DNA of 35,335 nucleotides, taken from the NCBI GenBank assembly GCA_032718475.1, contig JAUCBJ010007188.1:1-35335 (forward strand). Reading direction: 5' to 3'. The translations under genes were made by a program, and so were the position numbers. This document shows, in pieces, positions 29,029 through 35,335 of this stretch (position 1 is the first letter of the stretch; each line of letters begins with the position of its first letter). This stretch comes from Nemertoderma westbladi (taxonomy: Eukaryota; Xenacoelomorpha; Nemertodermatida; Nemertodermatidae). The notes beneath the pieces are model-generated. The model ran no database searches. It had not been told where the DNA came from and saw only the letters and a list, made by a program, of their open reading frames with translations.

Positions 29029-31917
29029 TTATAAAAATCTGTTAAAACTGCAGTATTTTAATAGGTCTACATCCCGTGCTAAAATATTACTAAAAATATT
29101 AATGTTTGGGGCTGATGCAGCATTAGAAGGTAGGTCGTTCCACATACTAACTATCCTATTACAAAAATATTTCTGACAAATTTGTAGGCGGCAAAAATTG
29201 TGTTGCAATTTATATTGGTGACCTCTAAGACCCCTTCGTGAAGCAAAGCTAAAAAAATCATCAAAATTCATTTGCACTGCACCGGTGATTATAGAGTAAA
29301 CCTGTTTTAAATCAAACACATGACGTCTAACTTCGAGTGGTTGTAAGTTTAAGTACTCAAGTCTATCTAAATAAGGCACCATGGTTAATTTACATCTAAA
29401 AAATAATCTGCGCGTAAAATATCTCTGTACGTGTTCGATCAGATCTATATGTCCTTTGGTAAAAGGAGACCAAATTACTGTACAATATTCCAATAAGGGA
29501 CGCACGTAAGATTTATAAGCACAAATTAGGGCTGCCATATTACGAGTACGAAAACATCTAAAAATCATATTGATTACTTTAGTTGATTTCAGAGCACGCT
29601 CATGGCAATGTTTATTAAATTTAAAATCAGAAGAAATCGTAACTCCCAGATCCTTACAATCATCCTCTGCTTTAACAAATTTACTATCTAGAAAATATTG
29701 CTGTTGAGGGTTATTGTAACCTAAATAGAGCACTATACATTTGTGTGGAGCGATATTCAACTGCCATTTATTAGACCATTCTGTGATTTTGTACAGGGAC
29801 TGTGATATCAGTAAGTGGTCGCTGGATGGCGCATATATTTTGACGTCGTCAGCAAATAGTTTACAGGATAACCCTAAATTAAATATATCCGGTAAATCGT
29901 TAATAAAAAGCACAAATAAAATTGGACCTAGTACGCTACCTTGTATGGTGCCCGACGTAACTGGACTATAATCCGAGAAACTACTACCAACTAAAATACG
30001 TTGTGATCTATATGCGAGAAAAGCCTTTAACCAATAAAATAAGTCACCTACTATACCGTAAGAAGAAAGTTTACATAAAAGTTTTTGGTGCACAACAGAA
30101 TCAAAGGCTTTCGCAAAGTCTATGTAGATTACATCAACAGTGCACTTTCTATCTAATAATTTAATCCAATCCTTTGTACATTCTAATAGCTGGGTACATG
30201 TAGACTTATTTTTTAAGAAGCCATGTTGGGCCTTATTAATTAATTTGTTAGTAAATAAGTAATCACACAAATCTTGTTTAATACACTGCTCCATAATTTT
30301 ACACGCAATACAAGTCAATGAAACGGGTCTGTAGTTATATGGGTCACTCGAGTTTCCTTTTTTGTACAACGGGACAATAATAGCTGTAGACCAAATTGAA
30401 GGAAGGGCATGTGATTTAAAAGAAATATTAAAAATAACAGATAACGGTAAAGATAAAACTGACGCTAAATTACTGAATAAAATGCACGGAAAACCGTCAG
30501 GCGTACGACTTGTTTTAGAACCTAATTTACGTATAATTGAGAAAACACGATCAACTGAAAAATCGACTTTAGATATATATACAGATTGCGGGACCCTCCG
30601 CGTAAATGTAGGGCAATCGTTATTATCAATATTAAAATTGTCTGACAGAACCTTAGCGAAAATATCAGCCTTGACGGCATCATCTACAATTGTGGCACCA
30701 TTAAATGAAAGAGGTGAAATTCCCTGTCTAAATTTGCACTTTAAGTTTACGTAATTAAACAAAACATTCGCCTTTCCACTGTTTAGAATTTTATATTCTC
30801 GTAAACATTCAGATCGGAGAATTGCCTCCGACAGTTCCTTACAACAACGGTTGTAATCTGATTTACCGATCTCCGTGTGGCGCCGGCGCCAAAGTAACTT
30901 TTTCTTTCGTTGTAGTGCGCGAATGTGATGTGGGTACACCTTTTTCTTAGTGTTTAGTAGTTTGTATGGTACAAATTTATCAACACCGTCTTTAAGTACT
31001 GTTGAAAAAACGTTCCAAAATTCATCAATCGTACTGCAGGAGTCAAAATTGAGGTGCCAATTAATGTTCGAAATGTAATGGGAAAATCCTACAAAATCAG
31101 CATTTTTAAAATCGTAAAAACCCAAATTGTTAACTGGATTTAAAATGTCTGGTCCTAAAGTATAAAAGTTTACAATTGAGTGGTCACTGGTTGAAAAAGT
31201 ATGCCCTACTTCAACATCAGACACAATTGATTCGTCAGAAACTAAAATTATATCTAAAATATTATCCTCACGAGTGGGTCTTGTAACCAGTTGATCAAAA
31301 CCATTTTCTAAAATAAATAAAGAAAACTGTTCGTAGTTGTGGCTTGATGGGTAATTAAAATCCTTCCAGTTAAAATCAGGCAGATTGAAATCACCTACCA
31401 CGAGACAAGGTTGGGTGACGTCGCACAGCGATGAGATACATTGCCTCAGTTTGCAGTCCAGTTCCAACTTCTCCGCTCTCTCTTCTCCGGTTTCAGAATC
31501 TGGGGTTCTGTAGGCGCAAACCATACGGAAAGGTGTCGACCCGAGAAAATCGACAGCGACCACCTCGAGTCCATCCAGGTTGTTAGGGAGAGGAACATTC
31601 ACACAACGAATGTTGTTGCGCACCAGTATTGTCACCCCGCCGCCAAGAGAGGGGCGATCTTTTCGAAAAACCTGATGCTGTTTGAAACCCACCATTGAAT
31701 CAGTGACCGATCCGTCCAACCAAGTCTCGGTGATAGCGAGGACGTCGTAATTAGAGGAAACGATCAAATGTTCGAGATAGTGTATCTTGTTTTTCAGCGA
31801 TCTAGAGTTCAGTAGACAACATTTCAGGCGCGGATCTGTATTGCCTCCTCCCCTCTCTAGTTTTCCTCTTGGTCGGCAGTAGTGTTGTTTTCTTCGGTTG
31901 TTGCCTGTGCTGGAGAT
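29029..31917 (-). CDS. CR1-like LINE ORF2: APE endonuclease + reverse transcriptase
   Basis: The frame is open from 31917 (after a TAA at 31918-31920) to 29029, about 960 codons. Recognisable protein begins near 31825 with CCLLNSRSLKNKIHYLEHLI, the usual beginning of CR1-type endonucleases. There is no ATG in this upstream part, so I give the whole open frame. Endonuclease motifs are ITETWLD, GGGVTILVR, VVGDFNLPDFNW and TSDHSIV. Reverse transcriptase motifs are NYRPVSLTCIACKIMEQCI, AQHGFLKNKSTCTQLLE, YIDFAKAFDSVVH, GTIQGSVLGPILFVLFIND and catalytic FADD at 29845-29856. No RNase H is present. It overlaps ORF1 by 61 bases in the -1 phase. No internal stop was found, so the enzyme frame looks intact. 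Expression would need frameshifting or non-ATG reinitiation. Confidence 0.9.
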   Translation of the reverse strand: MSSTGNNRRKQHYCRPRGKLERGGGNTDPRLKCCLLNSRSLKNKIHYLEHLIVSSNYDVLAITETWLDGSVTDSMVGFKQHQVFRKDRPSLGGGVTILVRNNIRCVNVPLPNNLDGLEVVAVDFLGSTPFRMVCAYRTPDSETGEERAEKLELDCKLRQCISSLCDVTQPCLVVGDFNLPDFNWKDFNYPSSHNYEQFSLFILENGFDQLVTRPTREDNILDIILVSDESIVSDVEVGHTFSTSDHSIVNFYTLGPDILNPVNNLGFYDFKNADFVGFSHYISNINWHLNFDSCSTIDEFWNVFSTVLKDGVDKFVPYKLLNTKKKVYPHHIRALQRKKKLLWRRRHTEIGKSDYNRCCKELSEAILRSECLREYKILNSGKANVLFNYVNLKCKFRQGISPLSFNGATIVDDAVKADIFAKVLSDNFNIDNNDCPTFTRRVPQSVYISKVDFSVDRVFSIIRKLGSKTSRTPDGFPCILFSNLASVLSLPLSVIFNISFKSHALPSIWSTAIIVPLYKKGNSSDPYNYRPVSLTCIACKIMEQCIKQDLCDYLFTNKLINKAQHGFLKNKSTCTQLLECTKDWIKLLDRKCTVDVIYIDFAKAFDSVVHQKLLCKLSSYGIVGDLFYWLKAFLAYRSQRILVGSSFSDYSPVTSGTIQGSVLGPILFVLFINDLPDIFNLGLSCKLFADDVKIYAPSSDHLLISQSLYKITEWSNKWQLNIAPHKCIVLYLGYNNPQQQYFLDSKFVKAEDDCKDLGVTISSDFKFNKHCHERALKSTKVINMIFRCFRTRNMAALICAYKSYVRPLLEYCTVIWSPFTKGHIDLIEHVQRYFTRRLFFRCKLTMVPYLDRLEYLNLQPLEVRRHVFDLKQVYSIITGAVQMNFDDFFSFASRRGLRGHQYKLQHNFCRLQICQKYFCNRIVSMWNDLPSNAASAPNINIFSNILARDVDLLKYCSFNRFL

Positions 31918-33080
31918 TTAGCGGCGGGCGTTGGCAATCTCCACTTCCTATCGCGTTTCCATTTCCCATTCTCGTCCGGGGTATACCGCCAAATAGACCC
32001 GTCTTGCCGTAAGCTGTAACTCTCCGAGTCGAGATCAGCCGCTAAGTTTAGTTGTTGCAACGTTTTCTTCCGTTCTCTAAACAGCTTCAGTTGCTCCTTA
32101 GATTGACTCGGTCTGATTTTTAGGTTTTTGATTATTTACGGTACAGTTCCAGAACTCTTTGCTTCTTCGAAACCCGACCGAAAGTTCCGCGCTTCGCTTT
32201 CCGAAGTGAAAGTAACTTTCACAATGCGCTCCTTATCATCGGTTTGTCGCCCCAGCCGTTGAAACTCGTTTATCGAAGAAGAGTTTACATTGGATGCCAC
32301 ACAGACATCGTTTACCGCTTGTCTGTCGGCCGCCAGGTTCGCTGATTCAGGCAAACGAGAGATTATCACCTCTCTTTTCAGTTTCTCTGAAGATAATGCT
32401 TCTTTAACTGAGGACTCCACAACTTGTGACAGCACAATGTTATTCCGTGCCGAGTTCCGAGATCCGCGGGTTCGAGCCTTCCGGCTTTTCTTATTGTTTC
32501 GTCGCGTTTCCCATTCTCCCTCGTCGTCGCTGACTTCCTCGCTCTCCTCCGCTGACAAGTCGGAGTCGCAAACTACCCCGAGATGTGCTTTAACGGAACC
32601 GATTTCCGCCACTACTGATTCGATGAGTTTCGTTTGATTTTCGACAATGAGTTTTAACTCGTTTACAGTTGATCGATTGCTCGTCGCCTCCTCCTCTGCC
32701 GCAGTGACCACTTGAACGAAGGTTGCACACTTGCTGCAAAACCATTTAAATTGGCTGTACCTGTTAAACTTTTCGAGTAATTCGGAAACAAGTTTATACG
32801 ACGGAAGTGAAATGTTCTCACATTTGGCGTGGAACCAAACCTTACAACCGTCACATGTAATACCGTTGTCTTGATCCTGTACCAGGAAGGATCATCGTCC
32901 GCAATTATATGTGCTTAGGTCGGCTACGCTGCCGGCACGTGTACCGGGTTGCGCAGATTTGTGGACTATGCCGCCACCAGCCGCTCTAGGAGAAGTTGTT
33001 GGCGTTGCAAGTCGAGCAGAATTTCGAGGAGGAACAGTAGGTTGGCGAATAGTTTCTTTGGGTCGGCGCGTTGTCGCCAT
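31857..33080 (-). pseudogene. CR1-like LINE ORF1 with PHD finger, two in-frame stops
   Basis: One phase carries the whole gene from ATG 33080 (MATTRRPKETIRQPT) to TAG 31857, about 407 codons, with stops TGA at 32892-32894 and TAA at 32136-32138. After a basic Pro/Thr-rich N-terminus comes a PHD finger: YNCGR before the TGA, then CDGCKVWFHAKC (about 32840-32858) and WFCSKC (about 32727-32742). Next are a coiled-coil-like segment (ELKLIVENQTKLIESVVAEI), an acidic patch, a Lys/Arg-rich patch and an RRM-like domain (VIISRLPES...ERIVKVTFTSESEARNF). Past the TAA is a conserved-looking C-terminus (LRQDGSIWRY). The TGA falls exactly three residues after the first PHD cysteine, the place of the second zinc ligand. 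ORF1 proteins with PHD fingers are known in CR1-type LINEs. This copy is probably dead in ORF1. Confidence 0.8.
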
Positions 33081-34223
33081 TCCCGGTAAAACAGTTCAAC
33101 AGTTTGTGATATTTAAAACAAACCAAATTTAAAAATTCCGTACGGCAATATCGGTACGGGTATAGCAGTATATCAGTATACCCAGTAGTGTCTACACTAC
33201 AAGTTTTACTTCTATACCCACTAACTACTCCCACAGCACAGCCCACCAACCCCCCCCGCCCCCCCCTACCTCCCACTATCTCTCACTCCCCACCTCTCTC
33301 TCACAGAGCTGTCCTACCAAACCTATCTTATCTCCCTATCGAACCTGTTGTATTACATCTAACCAATATTAGTTATTAGTTAACTTCTCTACCTTTGTGA
33401 AGAGCCTATGAATTTCCACGGTTACACCAAATAATTCCACTACTAATGACTCACAACCAGATAGCTTATCCAGCGGCTTTCATTGATTGGCTAAACTCTT
33501 GGCTATCATTTGGTTACATGTTATGCCTGCACTGCCTATAAGCAAACCAACAACAATAATCTGTACATTATTACTGTTCTGGGTTTGTGTATTGCGTTAT
33601 TTTATATATAGATAGCTAATGGCCTGAATGTAGATCGATCGCACATCAACCACTTTTCATCATATTTGTTTAGGCCTAAGGCAGCAAGGCAGGTATCAGG
33701 TAGCATACTGTAACCGTATTTATATTAATTAATTTCTTCGATTTTAGGTGTAAGCATAAGTACTTTGTAAACATAGGCCTGTCCACCTGTTGCTTCTATG
33801 CTATATCAGTTCAGTAAATGGTAAGCCAATACTTAGGCTGTTAGGCCAACAGCATTGGTTCTGTGGTTTGGAAGCAGTGGAATTGTGCACTGGAAGGCAC
33901 CCAACCACCCAGGTAGTTGTCTGGTGGTACTTTAAATTAATCAAATAGCTGAATAGTCTGATAGTGTAATAAATCAAGAACTAAAGCCCGGTTTCCATGA
34001 TTTAACATTAGCTACAGTACTATAGCTATGTGCCGCACTGAAAATGGCCAATGAAGTGGCCACTGAAGTGGCCACTGAAAATTGCAAATAAGGCTAGCTG
34101 CAGTAATACTACAGCATCAATAGTAGGCCTACTACACTAATTAATACTACAATAGTAATACTAGCAGTTGGCCGCGGCTCACAGCTACCTCTTATTGTAT
34201 TTCAGATACTGTTATCTGGGTTC
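33081..34223. other. Spacer, no gene seen
   Basis: Contains a C-rich tract at about 33251-33268, a short tandem repeat built on GAAGTGGCCACT (about 34052-34078), and scattered TAGGCCTA-like palindromes. It ends in TTATTGTATTTCAG, which looks like a splice acceptor, shortly before the gag copy. Confidence 0.5.
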
Positions 34224-35335
34224 TCGGATACTGTTGAGCGGACGCCCGAACGCGGAGCGAAGATGGCGGATACGGTTTATGATGAGCGGCCAACCTATGA
34301 AGAATCAACCGACGCCACTTCTTCTCAAGTGGAAAGTGAGGTGGAAAGCGAAGTGGAAAGTGAGGTGGAAAGCGAGGTGGAAAGCGAATTAACATCAGCA
34401 GAGAAGCCGCGAACTAGAGACGCTATCGACATTTATTTGTCCGACTATCAGCGATTCCTAGGAGACGAAGAGTTGAGGAGACGGCTGTCTGGACTTTCCC
34501 CTAATGACTTTCCCCTAATAGTGAAGGAACCAAGCTTGTGTTGGACGCAATCGATGCCGAAATGTTAGCTGCAAACCAAGCTGAATGTGATGAAAAACTC
34601 CGCCTCATTAGAGTCCGAGAAGAACAAGTAAAGAAAAGAAGGATAGAGGAACAAAAGGCGGCGGCTATGGCAGAAGCAGAAGTAGAAAGAAAGGCAGCGG
34701 CGGCAGATGCAAAAGCAGCAAAGGCAGTGGCAGAAGCAGAACGGAGAGCCTCTGAGCAGACTACCCAACTGGAGTTGGAAAATCTGCAAGAGACACAAGA
34801 CAGTATAAATAAACAGTTTACTGCTAATCAAATGCAGATGATGAGAAAATCTACTCCCAAGCGCCAGGGATACACATCCTCGGAGGAAGGCGAGACCACC
34901 GATCCTGAAGGCGGAGGAAATAGATCTCATCTAAGTAGGCGTAGAAAAACATCTTACCGTCGCAAATTGCCTGATTTGCCCCCAGCTGTTAAAAGACAGC
35001 TAACTAGCACAGACTTAGGTAGTGCAGAACCCATAGAACAATTTATCCAGGTCAAAAGACTCCCTACTATAGTCGATGAACCTGAAATAATTAGGCCTGT
35101 TGTTCCCAAAGTCACTTCTGTGCTAGAGACCCCTGCACTTCCAGAGCTTAACTCTAAATTCCCTTTACATAGTACTACACTGCCTGTACCCGGTGGAACA
35201 GTCCAAGAGAATATCCCTGTCCAGATAGCAGAGAGAGAAATCAAAAATTTGTCTCCCGTCGTCCCGCGTCAGCCCGCTACTATGTTGGCGACTCCCGCTT
35301 CGGCGGTTGAGTGGGTGGAAGAGGGACGGCGGGGG
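34224..35335 (+). pseudogene. 5'-truncated second copy of BEL gag, frameshifted (runs off window)
   Basis: From TCGGATACTG at 34224 the sequence follows 20858 onward (offset 13366, then 13380) to the window end at 35335, with no substitution that I could see. The gag start, the first 100 or so residues, the leader and the LTR are absent. A 14-base tandem duplication, GACTTTCCCCTAAT at 34492-34505 and again at 34506-34519, shifts the frame. The frame from ATG 34263 therefore ends at 34568 after about 101 residues, and the coiled-coil part is out of phase. This is a recent partial duplicate or a processed fragment rather than a full element. The upstream TTTCAG leaves open an exon-like use. Confidence 0.9.
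34492..34519. repeat. 14-bp tandem duplication inside the gag copy
   Basis: GACTTTCCCCTAAT twice head to tail. The corresponding place near 21127 has it once. Confidence 0.95.

Larger units (their letters stand above)
29029..33080 (-). mobile_element. CR1-like LINE, coding span
   Basis: ORF1 and ORF2 lie in the usual order on the minus strand. The 3' untranslated part continues from 29028 toward 28929, where the LTR element interrupts the neighbourhood. Any remaining 3' sequence would be at 17047 and below. No poly(A) or terminal microsatellite is seen, and the 5' end beyond 33080 is not defined. Confidence 0.85.

Overview
The window is animal nuclear DNA made almost entirely of transposable elements and repeats. 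I found no bacterial-type operon, no tRNA or rRNA gene, and no single-copy host gene I could name. BEL/Pao LTR retrotransposons, which are known only from animals, and a LINE with a PHD-finger ORF1 (CR1-type) point to a metazoan. A marine invertebrate is a guess I cannot prove from sequence alone.

Layout. (1) Bases 1-7107 hold a tandem duplication with a 4.37 kb period. Each copy has a minus-strand gene for a charged coiled-coil (Gag-like) protein, a cluster of three RNA-type hairpins, and a 27-bp minisatellite of 47 or 45 units. The right-hand copy is truncated. (2) About 7195-9207 is a decayed plus-strand gene I do not recognise. It is broken by frameshifts and by a roughly 300-bp insertion that ends like an LTR. 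(3) 10.45-15.2 kb is a nearly intact minus-strand LINE. Its ORF2 carries a large proline-rich minisatellite between endonuclease and reverse transcriptase. (4) 15.2-17.05 kb is AT-rich spacer with a strong hairpin, a 24-base G run and a possible small exon. (5) 17053-28928 is a complete, young LTR element: two 1270-bp LTRs with three differences, flanked by a 5-bp target duplication ATTGT. It encodes a BEL/Pao Gag-protease protein but has lost the reverse transcriptase core and integrase. It also carries a 3' accessory gene for a Cys-rich, zinc-knuckle protein with a very basic tail. (6) 29.0-33.1 kb is a minus-strand CR1-like LINE whose ORF1 has two in-frame stops. The BEL element inserted just past its 3' end. 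(7) From 34224 to the window end is a second, 5'-truncated copy of the BEL gag, apparently identical apart from a 14-bp tandem duplication that breaks the frame.

How the parts relate. The LTR element looks non-autonomous. It keeps Gag and protease and would need reverse transcriptase and integrase from a full-length relative. The first 11 bases after its 5' LTR are a perfect complement of an 11-base stretch inside the same LTR, and a perfect 10-bp hairpin follows. This suggests self-priming rather than tRNA priming, which is a testable inference. The two LINEs would each supply their own endonuclease and reverse transcriptase. The strongest candidates for something undescribed are the self-priming signal, the accessory zinc-knuckle gene, the minisatellite-swollen LINE ORF2, and the hairpin/minisatellite/coiled-coil module at the left end.
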